This document shows, one piece after another, positions 16,201 to 25,097 of a stretch of 56,019 nucleotides of DNA (positions within the stretch are counted from its first letter, which is position 1; every line of letters begins with the position of its first letter). Origin of the DNA: Cellulomonas endophytica (GTDB lineage: Bacteria; Actinomycetota; Actinomycetes; Actinomycetales; Cellulomonadaceae). The notes under the pieces were generated by a model that saw only the letters and a list, made by a program, of their open reading frames with translations, was not told where the DNA came from and ran no database searches. A program made the translations under genes and the position numbers. The stretch lies in assembly GCF_004123805.1 (NCBI RefSeq), contig NZ_RWJX01000025.1, positions 1 through 56,019 on the forward strand, in the 5' to 3' direction.

Positions 16201-17360
16201 AGCGCGATCGCGGGGACGTCGAGGCGGCGGCCCTCGTCGGAGGAGCGCAGCCCGAGCTCGGCCAGCTGCACGCCGCGGGCGGCGGAGAGCAGGTCGAAGC
16301 GGTGCGGGCGGCCCAGCGCCACGTCGGCGAGGAACTCCTCCCACTGCGCGCGGAAGCCGTTGGGCAGCTCCGCGTTGGCCGGCACGTCGAGCCACTGCTC
16401 GCGGAAGCGCTCCGTGGTGGGCAGGTCGGGGTTCCACACGGGCTTGGGTGTGTGCGCGCGCTGCTGCGCGACACAGCTGAACAGGCCGGCGACCGCCGAG
16501 CCGTGCGTGCCGTCGACCTGGAACTCGACGAGCTCGTCGCGGTGCACGCGCACGGCCCAGGAGGAGTTGATCTGCGCCACGACCGGGTCCCCGGCCGGCG
16601 TCTCCATGCCGAAGATGCCGTAGGCGGCGTCGTCGGCGGTGGCGTCGTAGGGCTCGCCGCGCTCGTCCCACCGGACCGGGATGTGCGTCGCCGTCTGCGC
16701 CGACACCGTCCGGACCGTGCCGATGACGCCCTCGAGCACGTAGTTCCAGTGGCAGAACATGTCGACGGTCATGCCGCCGCCGTCCTGCTTGCGGTAGTTC
16801 CACGAGGGCCGCTGGGCGGGCTGGTGCTCGCCCTCGAAGACCCAGTAGCCGAACTCGCCCCGCAGGGACAGGATCCGGCCGAAGAACCCCTCGTCGACGA
16901 GGCGGCGCAGCTTGACCAGGCCGGGCAGGTAGAGCTTGTCGTGCACGACGCCGGCGGTCACCCCCGTCTCCTCGCGCAGGCGGGCGAGCTCGACGGCCTC
17001 GTGGAGCGTCTCGGCGGTCGGCTTCTCCGTGTAGACGTGCTTGCCGGCCTTCATGGCACGGGTGAGCGTGTCGGCGCGCAGGCTCGTCATGGAGGCGTCG
17101 AAGACGATGTCGGTGGCCTCGTCGGCGATCGCCGCGTCCAGGTCCGTCGTCCAGTGCTCGACCCCGTGCTGCTTCGCCAGGGCCTCGACCTTCTCGGCGT
17201 TGCGGCCGATGAGGACGGGCTCCACCTGGACCGTCGTCCCGTCGGGCAGCGTGATGCCGCCCTGGTCACGGATGGGGAGGATGGAGCGCACCAGGTGCTG
17301 GCGGTAGCCCATCCGTCCCGTGATCCCGTTCATCGCGATCCGCAGCGTGCGCGTGGCCAT
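16197..17360 (-). CDS. Gfo/Idh/MocA-family NAD(P)-dependent oxidoreductase
   Basis: The 387-residue protein has an N-terminal Rossmann domain (TLRIAMNGITGRMGYRQHLV), the family motif TEKPT at about residue 116 and a C-terminal beta-sheet domain. The His of MTVDMFCHWNYVLEGV is in the usual catalytic position. It oxidises or reduces a hydroxyl of a sugar, cyclitol or glycoside. It is first in a two-gene operon with the isomerase-like gene, and its promoter carries a LacI operator immediately after the -10. ATG 17,360 gives a normal family N-terminus. Confidence 0.9.
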   Translation of the reverse strand: MATRTLRIAMNGITGRMGYRQHLVRSILPIRDQGGITLPDGTTVQVEPVLIGRNAEKVEALAKQHGVEHWTTDLDAAIADEATDIVFDASMTSLRADTLTRAMKAGKHVYTEKPTAETLHEAVELARLREETGVTAGVVHDKLYLPGLVKLRRLVDEGFFGRILSLRGEFGYWVFEGEHQPAQRPSWNYRKQDGGGMTVDMFCHWNYVLEGVIGTVRTVSAQTATHIPVRWDERGEPYDATADDAAYGIFGMETPAGDPVVAQINSSWAVRVHRDELVEFQVDGTHGSAVAGLFSCVAQQRAHTPKPVWNPDLPTTERFREQWLDVPANAELPNGFRAQWEEFLADVALGRPHRFDLLSAARGVQLAELGLRSSDEGRRLDVPAIAL

Positions 17361-17404
17361 GCCGGCTCCAGGGGTTCTCGAGGGGCCCGGCTCCGCTGCC
17401 GGGC

Positions 17405-17449
17405 TGGAATGCGCTTTCCACCGTAGGGCCCGTCCCGGTCCTCCGTCAA
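17405..17449 (-). promoter_or_regulatory. Promoter and LacI operator of the Gfo/Idh operon
   Basis: On the minus strand TTGACG (17,444-17,449), 18 bases, and TACGGT (17,420-17,425) form a good promoter. The operator TGGAATGCGCTTTCCA (17,405-17,420) follows at once; it is a palindrome except at positions 6 and 11. Bound repressor would cover the transcription start. The block CTACGGTGG plus operator recurs before pntA. Confidence 0.75.
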
Positions 17450-17487
17450 GGGCGTGGGAGGGCTCCCGCGCCGGCCGTGCTGCGCGC

Positions 17488-17513
17488 TAGGGTGGCGGTG
17501 CAAACGCTTTCCA
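17488..17513 (+). promoter_or_regulatory. Operator and -10 of lacI-type gene
   Basis: TAGGGT (17,488-17,493) is a likely -10. TGCAAACGCTTTCCA (17,499-17,513) keeps the right half of the operator seen before the Gfo/Idh gene, with a weaker left half. Position 19 bases before the GTG start suggests autoregulation. Confidence 0.6.
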
Positions 17514-17531
17514 CTCGGCCGAGGGAGTCCG

Positions 17532-18599
17532 GTGACCGACGTCCTGCCTGCCCGGCGGTACCCTCCCGGCATGGTGGCCCGGGTGACGCTGAGCGACGTG
17601 GCGCGCGCGGCGGGGGTGTCGCTCGCGACCGCCTCGCGCGCGCTGAACGGCAGCTCCAACCGCACCGTCCAGCCCGCGCTGCGGGAGCGGGTCCTCGCGG
17701 CGGCCGAGAGCCTGCGCTACACCCCGGACGCGAACGCCCAGGCGATGGCGCGCGGCGCGACGAGCTCCGTCGGCCTCATCGTCCACGACATCGCCGACCC
17801 GTACTTCTCCGGCATCGCCGCCGCCGTCACCCGGGCGGCGGACCGCGTCGGGCTGCACGTGACCCTCGCGAGCACCCAGCACCAGCCCGACCGCGAGCAC
17901 GAGCTCGTCGCGCTCATGCGCCGCCTGCGCACCCGCGCGGTCATCATCGCCGGTGGCCGCATGGCGGACCCCGAGCGGGAGGCGCGCCTGCGGGACGCGC
18001 TGGGCGACCTCATGGCCGCCGGCGCGTCGGTCGCGGTGGTCGGCCAGCCGCTCGAGGGCATCGACAGCGTCGTCATCGACAACCCCGGTGGTGCGGCCGC
18101 CCTGGCCGGCGCCCTGCTCGAGCGCGGCTACACGACCGCCGGGGTGCTGGGCGGGCCGCCCGAGCACCAGACGGCCCGGGCGCGGCGGGAGTCCTTCGTC
18201 GACGCGTTCCGCGCCGGTGGTGGCACGGTCGGCGAGGAGCACGTGGTCCACGGCCTGTTCACCTGGGAGGGCGGGGCGAGCGCCATGGAGGCCCTGCTCG
18301 GGCGGCCGGACCGCCCGCAGGTGGTCTTCGCCGTGAACGACGTCATGGCCCTCGGCGCGCTCTCCGCCGCGCGCGCGCTCGGCGTCCGCGTGCCCGACGA
18401 CGTGGCCGTGGCCGGGTTCGACGACATCGTCACCCTCCGGGACGTCGTGCCGGGGCTGACCACGGTGCGGATCCCGCTCGACGAGGCCGGCGAGGCCGCC
18501 GCCGAGCTCGCGCTGGACGGCATGGGCGGGGGCGAGGCGCGGAGACGTCTGGTCCGCACGGAGGTCGTGCTCCGCGAGAGCACCCCGCCGCGCGCCTGA
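17532..18599 (+). CDS. LacI-family transcriptional repressor
   Basis: The 355-residue regulator has an N-terminal LacI helix-turn-helix (VTLSDVARAAGVSLATASRAL) and the hinge helix region (YTPDANAQAMARG). A periplasmic-binding-protein-like effector domain runs from SVGLIVHDIADPYFSG to the C-terminus. GTG 17,532 is chosen because GAGGGAG lies just upstream; ATG 17,571 (342 aa) also works and starts nearer the HTH. It diverges from the Gfo/Idh operon, with operators for both in between. Matching operators before the SDR operon and pntA suggest it controls at least four transcripts. The effector is probably a sugar or derivative. Confidence 0.92.
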   Translation: MTDVLPARRYPPGMVARVTLSDVARAAGVSLATASRALNGSSNRTVQPALRERVLAAAESLRYTPDANAQAMARGATSSVGLIVHDIADPYFSGIAAAVTRAADRVGLHVTLASTQHQPDREHELVALMRRLRTRAVIIAGGRMADPEREARLRDALGDLMAAGASVAVVGQPLEGIDSVVIDNPGGAAALAGALLERGYTTAGVLGGPPEHQTARARRESFVDAFRAGGGTVGEEHVVHGLFTWEGGASAMEALLGRPDRPQVVFAVNDVMALGALSAARALGVRVPDDVAVAGFDDIVTLRDVVPGLTTVRIPLDEAGEAAAELALDGMGGGEARRRLVRTEVVLRESTPPRA

Positions 18600-18625
18600 G
18601 GACGCCCCCGCGTCGGCGCGGCGGG

Positions 18626-19477
18626 CTACTCCGCCGGGTCGGCCCCTCCCGGGGCCCCGTCCAGCAGCCAGGCCACCTCGCGGGCCAGCAGCGCGCGCCG
18701 GTCCTCGCTCGCGTACGAGCGCAGGTCGTGGCCGAGGGCGTCGTAGAGCACCCGGCCCGGGCCCGGGGCCTGCCACACCACGGGGTGGTCGGCACCCTCG
18801 TGCTCCGTCGTCAGCAGCACCCGCGAGCGCGGGTCCGGCTGCAGCAGGCAGTACCGCTCGTCGAAGGCCCGGACCGGCCCGAGGCCGGCGACGACGGGGT
18901 GCCTCTCCCCCGGCACGGGGCGGAAGGTCGCCTCACCGATCGGCGGGTGCATGGACAGGCCCGGCACCCACCGGCCCCCGACGAGGTCCGCCCACCCCGG
19001 GGCGTCCGTGAACGTGTTCGCCGCCTGGTGCAGCGCGAGCAGCGGCACCCCCGCCCCGACGAGGGCGGCCAGGCGGGCGTGGAACGCGGCCCAGGCCGCG
19101 TCGTCGCCGTCCCACGCGGGGTCCGTCCGGCCCGTCCCGGCGGCGACGACGAGCAGCGCGGGGCGCGACGGCGCCCCGGTGCCGGGTGCACCCGTCGCTC
19201 CTGCCGCAGCGGCGGCACCGCCCTCACCCGCTGCGTCGTCCGGCCCGAGCACGTCCGGCGCCGTCCCGCGCACCGTGACGTCCAGGCCGCGGGCGGCGAG
19301 CAGCCCGGCGACGCGGTGGCCGGTGGCGGCGTCGTCGTGCCAGGGGTCGGCGTACCGGCCGCGGCCGACGAGGACGAGCGCGGACCGTGGCGCTGCACCC
19401 TCCCGGCCGTCCCGGCCCTCCTGCCCCTCGCCCTCCACGCCGCCCTCGCGCTCCCCCGGCCCCCCGTGCCCCGTCAT
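18626..19477 (-). CDS. ThuA-domain protein
   Basis: The 283-residue protein has the ThuA (trehalose-utilisation, glutamine-amidotransferase-like) fold: ALVLVGRGRYADPWHD at the start, GVPLLALHQAANTFTDAPGW, GEATFRPVPGERHPVVAGL and FDERYCLL in order. The usual first-half Gly/Pro-rich insertion is expanded here (about 75-105). It is the last gene of the eight-gene polysaccharide operon, its start overlapping the upstream stop (ATGA). ThuA proteins occur in many sugar-catabolic operons, but their reaction is poorly defined. It converges with the LacI gene; 26 bases separate them. Confidence 0.85.
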   Translation of the reverse strand: MTGHGGPGEREGGVEGEGQEGRDGREGAAPRSALVLVGRGRYADPWHDDAATGHRVAGLLAARGLDVTVRGTAPDVLGPDDAAGEGGAAAAAGATGAPGTGAPSRPALLVVAAGTGRTDPAWDGDDAAWAAFHARLAALVGAGVPLLALHQAANTFTDAPGWADLVGGRWVPGLSMHPPIGEATFRPVPGERHPVVAGLGPVRAFDERYCLLQPDPRSRVLLTTEHEGADHPVVWQAPGPGRVLYDALGHDLRSYASEDRRALLAREVAWLLDGAPGGADPAE

Positions 19478-21159
19478 GCGGGTCGGTCCCCCCGTCGTCG
19501 CAGGTCCAGCGCCGGCCCGGGCCGGTGCACGCCGCGCGGACGGTACCCGAGCGCGTCGGCGACGCCGAGCAGGTCCGCCGCGGACCAGGCCACGGCCAGC
19601 CACATCTCCGTCCCCTGCAGGGAGGGCTCGTGCCCGCCCGCGAAGGCGATGCCCCGGCCGGCGCGCCAGCCGTCGGCCGCGAGCGCGAGGAGGGCCTCCG
19701 CCACCGCCCGCACCTCCGCCGTGCGGTACCCCCGCGCGGTCCGGGCCGCACGGTGCAGGGGGTGCACGACGTCGAGGGTGTCGCAGGCCGAGGGGCCCCG
19801 CTCGGCCAGCACGTCACCGGCGCGGCGCAGCACCACGTCGACGAGGGGTCGCTCGTCGCCCGCGTCCACGCCCCACTGCCCGAATGTCCCGCGGACGAGG
19901 CGGTAGGTGCCGTTCACCGGCTCGCGCAGCCCGTCCGGGTCCGTGCCCCACAGCCCCGTCGTCCGGTCCCGCTGCGCCAGGAGCCAGCCCAGGGTCGTCT
20001 CGACGAGCACCCCGGCGCTGCCGTCGCCACGGCGCAGCGCCCAGGTCAAGGCGGTGCCGACGGTGTCGACGTCCGCACCGGCGGCCCACGCCCGCGTCGA
20101 CCAGGTCAGGCCCTCGAGGTACCGCACGAGCGCCGCGGGGGTGAGGTCGGTGACCGCCCGCACGGGGTGCGCGAAGGCCGAGCCCAGGAGGTCCAGGGCG
20201 TAGCCCGTGGACAGCACGTGGTACTGCGCGGCGCCGTCCGCGAGCGTCGGCGCGGCGGCGCCGTCGGCCGACCCCGCTGCCCCGGCACCGGGCGCCGTGA
20301 GGTCGGGCCAGGCGCCGTCGACGAGCTCGGCGACCAGGCCGGTGGCGGGGTGCTGCGCCGACCGGAGCCGGCGCACGTGCTGCTCGCGGGGCAGCTGCGG
20401 CGGCGGGCCGCCGAGCAGGAGGTCGGCCAGCTCCACCGCGTCGCCGTGGGCGCGCACGGTCGGTGCGGCGTCCGGGCGGTCGCGGTAGGTCCCGTCCCGC
20501 CAGGCGGCGGCGAGCAGGTCGGCCGCCTCCGCCCGTGCGCGCTCGCCGAGGCGTCGCGCCCGACCGGCCGCGCCCCCGGCGCCGCCGCCCGACGCCGCGG
20601 CCCGGCGGTCGCGCACGACGCGCGCGGGGTTGCCCACGGCCACGGCCCAGTCGGGGACGTCCTTCGTCACGACCGCCCCGGCGCCGACGATCGCGTGGTC
20701 GCCGATGCGCACCCCGTCGAGGACGAGGACGTGCGCGCCGATCCACACGTCGTCGCCGACGGTGATGCCCGCGGAGGTGTGGGGCTGCCGGAAGATCTCC
20801 GTGGTGACGTCCGCGTACCCGTGGTCGAACCCGAGCAGCGAGCTGTGGGCGCCGATGCGCACCGCGTCCCCGATCGTCACCGTGCCGCGCACGGCCGTGC
20901 CGACGTTCACCGAGGAGTCGGCGCCGATGCGCACGTCGCCCGTGACGTGCGCGTGGGCGGCCACGTAGCTGCGGTCGCCGAGTGCGAAGGTGGCGGGGTC
21001 GACCGCCGCGAGGGTCGAGACGACCACGCCCTCCCCGAGCACGAACCCCCGCGCCCGGAGGGCGGCGAGCCGCTCCGTGTGCGCGGCGCTCTGCTCCGGC
21101 GTCGCCTCGCGCTCCCAGGCCCAGGGGCCGTACTCGACGGCCAGGGGTTCGGGTGTCAT
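19474..21159 (-). CDS. left-handed beta-helix acyltransferase fused to an alpha/alpha-toroid-like domain
   Basis: The 561-residue two-domain protein is unusual. Residues about 45-185 are hexapeptide repeats of a maltose/galactoside O-acetyltransferase type (VRIGADSSVNVG, VTIGDAVRIGAHS, ITVGDDVWIGAHV, the AIVGAGAVVTKDVP motif and VGNPARV). The remaining 350 residues are helical, with TTGLWGTDPDG and TLDVVHPLHRAAR, resembling an alpha/alpha barrel like prenyltransferase-type or glycan-enzyme toroids. Its ends overlap both neighbours by four bases. It could acetylate an imported sugar, with the toroid binding or processing the glycan. The function of the second half is unknown. Confidence 0.75.
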   Translation of the reverse strand: MTPEPLAVEYGPWAWEREATPEQSAAHTERLAALRARGFVLGEGVVVSTLAAVDPATFALGDRSYVAAHAHVTGDVRIGADSSVNVGTAVRGTVTIGDAVRIGAHSSLLGFDHGYADVTTEIFRQPHTSAGITVGDDVWIGAHVLVLDGVRIGDHAIVGAGAVVTKDVPDWAVAVGNPARVVRDRRAAASGGGAGGAAGRARRLGERARAEAADLLAAAWRDGTYRDRPDAAPTVRAHGDAVELADLLLGGPPPQLPREQHVRRLRSAQHPATGLVAELVDGAWPDLTAPGAGAAGSADGAAAPTLADGAAQYHVLSTGYALDLLGSAFAHPVRAVTDLTPAALVRYLEGLTWSTRAWAAGADVDTVGTALTWALRRGDGSAGVLVETTLGWLLAQRDRTTGLWGTDPDGLREPVNGTYRLVRGTFGQWGVDAGDERPLVDVVLRRAGDVLAERGPSACDTLDVVHPLHRAARTARGYRTAEVRAVAEALLALAADGWRAGRGIAFAGGHEPSLQGTEMWLAVAWSAADLLGVADALGYRPRGVHRPGPALDLRRRGDRPA

Positions 21160-21833
21160 CGGGCGGCCTCCACCTCCCCGAGCACCGGCCGCAGCGTCCA
21201 GCGGCTGTTCGCCCAGACGACGTAGAGCAGCGGGGACGCCGCCAGCCCCAGCCCGAGCGCGGGCCGGGTCGCCACGGCCGCGGCCAGTGCGAGGAGGGCC
21301 ACGAGGGACAGCAGCGTGAACGGCCAGCGCCGCACGGCCAGCCAGACCGCCGCTCGCAGGACCTCGCGCACCCGGGCGGCGGGCCGTTCCGCGAGGGCGA
21401 CGAGCGCGAGGACGGCCACGGCGACCGCGAGCGCGCCCACGACGACGAGCAGCGGCAGGGTCGCCGCCCCCAGGTCCGTCCCTGCCAGGGCGACGGCGTC
21501 GACCCCGACCACGACGAGCACCGCGCCCGCCGCCAGCCCCAGCGGCACCGTCCGGCGGAGCCCACCGGCCCAGGCGCGCGCGAAGGTGCGCAGCACGGTC
21601 GTCGGCCCGTCGGCGGCGACGGCGGCGAACACCGCGGCCACCCCCGCGAACGCCGGCGCCGCGAGCGCGCCGGCCAGGAGGACGAGGGCGGGCCACCCGA
21701 GGGTCGGGTCCGGCACCATGGCGAGCAGCACGAGCAGCGGCGCGAGCGCCACGGCGAGGGCGAGGTTCGTCGCGAGGCCGACGTGGAGGAGACCGGTCGC
21801 GTGCAGGACCGTCTCGTGGTCGATGCGGCGCAC
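21156..21833 (-). CDS. DUF624 (YesL-like) membrane protein
   Basis: The 225-residue membrane protein has about five or six hydrophobic segments. It matches the YesL/DUF624 layout: an early HVGLATNLALAVALAPLLVL helix and a late ASPLLYVVWANSRWTLRPVL segment. DUF624 genes usually sit beside ABC oligosaccharide transporters in Gram-positive bacteria, as here, directly after the two permease genes (5-base gap) and overlapping the acyltransferase gene. The start is GTG 21,833. It is probably an accessory to uptake; the biochemical role is not established. Confidence 0.8.
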   Translation of the reverse strand: MRRIDHETVLHATGLLHVGLATNLALAVALAPLLVLLAMVPDPTLGWPALVLLAGALAAPAFAGVAAVFAAVAADGPTTVLRTFARAWAGGLRRTVPLGLAAGAVLVVVGVDAVALAGTDLGAATLPLLVVVGALAVAVAVLALVALAERPAARVREVLRAAVWLAVRRWPFTLLSLVALLALAAAVATRPALGLGLAASPLLYVVWANSRWTLRPVLGEVEAAR

Positions 21834-21838
21834 CGGCG

Positions 21839-22743
21839 TCAGCCCTTCAGCCCGCTCGTCGCGATGCCCTGGATGAAGTAGCGCTGACCCAGGAGGAAGA
21901 CGACCAGGATCGGCAGCACGGAGAGGACCGAGCCGGTCATGATCATGGCGTACTCGGCGTCGAACTGGCCGACGAACTGGCGCAGGCCGAGCTGCACGGT
22001 CCAGAGGTCGTTGCTCGTGAGGTAGATGAACGGCCCCATGAAGTCGTTCCACGTGTTGACGAACGTCAGCAGGCCGAGGCTGGCCAGGGCCGGCACGGAC
22101 AGCGGCAGCATGATCCGCCGGTAGATGCCGAACTCGGACAGGCCGTCGATCCGGGCGGCCTCCACGAGCTCGTCGGGCACCGACATGTAGTACTGCCGCA
22201 TGAGGAACACCCCGAAGGCGGAGAACGCCTGCAGCAGGATGAGCGCGGTGAACGTGTTCACCAGCCCCGCCTTCTGCATGAGGATGTACTGCGGGATCAT
22301 GTACGCCTGCCACGGCACGGCGATGGTGGCGATGTAGGCGAGGAACAGCCCGTCGCGCCCCGGGAAGCGGATCTTGGAGAACCCGTAGGCGGCGAAGCTC
22401 CCCGTGAAGAGCTGCAGAACCGTGATGACGGTCGCGAGGAACGTCGTGTTCCGCAGGTAGGTGAGCATCGGGACGCGCGTCCAGATGTCGACGAAGTTCT
22501 CCCAGTGCAGCTCCCGGGGCACCCACTGCACGGGGACCGTGAAGACCTGGTCGTTCGTCTTCAGCGACGAGGACACCATCCAGGCGAAGGGCACCAGCAG
22601 CAAGGCCGACAGCGCCGTGAGCAGCACGTACGACAGCGGCTTCGCCCAGGGGCGCACCGCGTGCGCGCGGCGCCGGTCGGGGGCGGGGGTGCCCGCGGGC
22701 ACCGGGGCCGTGGTGCCGGTGCGGGGTCCGACGACGGTGGTCA

Positions 22744-22744
<1 letters not shown>
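21839..22744 (-). CDS. carbohydrate ABC transporter permease, MalG type
   Basis: The 301-residue inner-membrane permease has six predicted helices. The EAA loop, EAARIDGLSEFGIYRRIMLP, contacts the cytoplasmic ATPase. The Pro-rich N-terminus is cytoplasmic. The start overlaps the stop of the partner permease (TGATG), ensuring equal synthesis. With the permease at 22,744 and the binding protein at 23,787 it forms an importer for oligosaccharides; the ATPase must come from elsewhere in the genome. Confidence 0.93.
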
Positions 22745-23676
<932 letters not shown>

Positions 23677-23737
23677 GGTCCCTCCGGACCCCGGGCGGCC
23701 GCGGGGCCGCTCCGGACGGTGACGTGGAGTGGTGGGG

Positions 23738-23776
23738 CCGGGGCCGGGCCGGCGGCGTGCGCCGGCCCGGCCCCGG
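23738..23776 (-). terminator. Strong intra-operon hairpin between binding protein and permeases
   Basis: CCGGGGCCGGGCCGGC (23,738-23,753) and its exact complement (23,761-23,776) form a 16-bp stem with a 7-base loop, just after the binding-protein stop. It probably causes partial termination and/or stabilises the upstream mRNA, so that more binding protein than permease is made. Confidence 0.75.
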
Positions 23777-23786
23777 GTGGGGTCGG

Positions 23787-25097
23787 TCAGCCGACCTCGT
23801 TCTCGACCCGCTCGGCCATCGTGGCCAGGGCCTCGTCGAGGGGGACGGCGCCGGTCATGATGTTCTGGTGCTCCTCGGTGAGGATCTGCTCGACCTGCGC
23901 GGTCGTCGGACCCACCGGCATCTCGAGCACGATCTCGCCGGGCTGGAACGCGGCCTGCGACACCTCATCGGTGGGCATGCCCTCCAGCGCGAAGTACGCC
24001 TCGGTGATCGCGTCGGACTGCAGGGCCGGCACCACGCCGATGGCGGCGACGGCCCTCGCGCCCTCCTCGCCGGCGGCGAAGGCGGCGAAGTCCCGCGCCG
24101 CGGCGACGTTCTCCGCGTTCTTGTTGACCGCGAAGGCCGTCGGTGCGCCGAAGGTGACGGCCTCGTCGGTCGCCTTCTCCTGCGGCATGGGGGCGATCCC
24201 CCACTCCACGTCCGTCTCGCCGGCCGCCTCGGCCTGCAGCAGCGCGGAGATGAACCACGTGCCCATGGGCAGCATCGCCGCCTGGCCCGTCGTGAACATC
24301 GTGCGGTAGCTGATCTTCTGGGTGGAGGCCGTGCTGTAGTCCAGCGTCGCGCCCGCGTCCTGCAGCTGCAGCGCGTGCTCGTAGTACGGCTCGAGGAAGC
24401 CGTAGCCCTCGGAGCCGAGCTGGTCCCCGCCCGTCTGGGCGGCGGCGATGGCGTCGACCACCGAGCGCCACGTGTGGGTGTGCGTGCCGTAGGTCGTCGA
24501 GCCCTCCGCGGGCGTGACGCCCGCGGCGGCGGCCTTCTCCGTGATGGTCTCGGCGAGGTCGACGTACTCGTCCCAGGTGAGGTCGGAGGAGGGGTACTCC
24601 TCGCCGACCGCGTCGAAGATGCCCTTGTTGTAGAAGGTGACCCAGAAGTCCTGGCGGTAGGGCACCGCGTAGTACGCGCCGTCCTGGTCGTAGGCGTCCA
24701 GGCCCGCGAGGTCGGGGACCCCCTCGACGACGTCCGTCACGTCCGCGAGCTGCCCCGCGGTGGCGAACTTGGAGTAGTCCATGACGCTCTTCATCGTCAG
24801 GACGTCCGTCGTGTCGCCGCCGGCCATCATCGCGGTGAGCTTCGTCGGGTAGTCGTCGGCGAGGATGTCGACGGGCTCGATCGTGACGTTGGGGTGCGCG
24901 GCCTCGTAGGCGTCGAAGAGCGCCCTGAACTCCGGCGTCCCCTCGAGGTTCCACACGGAGACCGTCAGCGTGACCGGGGCGTCGGGGTCGAGCGTCTCCG
25001 CGGCGGCGGCCGCGTCGCCGCCCCCGCTGCTGCACGCCCCGAGCAGCAGGGCACCGGCCGTCGCGGCGGCGAGCCCCTGCAGGATCCTGCGCTTCAT
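23787..25097 (-). CDS. extracellular sugar-binding lipoprotein of ABC transporter
   Basis: The 436-residue solute-binding protein (family 1) has a lipoprotein signal peptide. MKRR is followed by a hydrophobic stretch and the lipobox LLGAC, giving a lipid-anchored Cys near residue 22. The mature part has SVWNLEGTPEFRALFDAYEA and an ITEKAAAAGVTPAEG segment typical of oligosaccharide binders. The start overlaps the DUF2264 gene stop (ATGA) and has an AGAGGAGA ribosome site. It captures an oligosaccharide outside the cell and delivers it to the permease pair downstream. Linked enzymes suggest a uronic-acid-containing ligand. Confidence 0.93.
   Translation of the reverse strand: MKRRILQGLAAATAGALLLGACSSGGGDAAAAAETLDPDAPVTLTVSVWNLEGTPEFRALFDAYEAAHPNVTIEPVDILADDYPTKLTAMMAGGDTTDVLTMKSVMDYSKFATAGQLADVTDVVEGVPDLAGLDAYDQDGAYYAVPYRQDFWVTFYNKGIFDAVGEEYPSSDLTWDEYVDLAETITEKAAAAGVTPAEGSTTYGTHTHTWRSVVDAIAAAQTGGDQLGSEGYGFLEPYYEHALQLQDAGATLDYSTASTQKISYRTMFTTGQAAMLPMGTWFISALLQAEAAGETDVEWGIAPMPQEKATDEAVTFGAPTAFAVNKNAENVAAARDFAAFAAGEEGARAVAAIGVVPALQSDAITEAYFALEGMPTDEVSQAAFQPGEIVLEMPVGPTTAQVEQILTEEHQNIMTGAVPLDEALATMAERVENEVG

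Noticed and set aside
16396..16415. A further LacI operator (GGAAGCGCTCC) inside the Gfo/Idh gene
   Set aside because: The palindrome is shorter, lies in conserved coding sequence and lacks the flanking TGG/CCA of the four intergenic sites.
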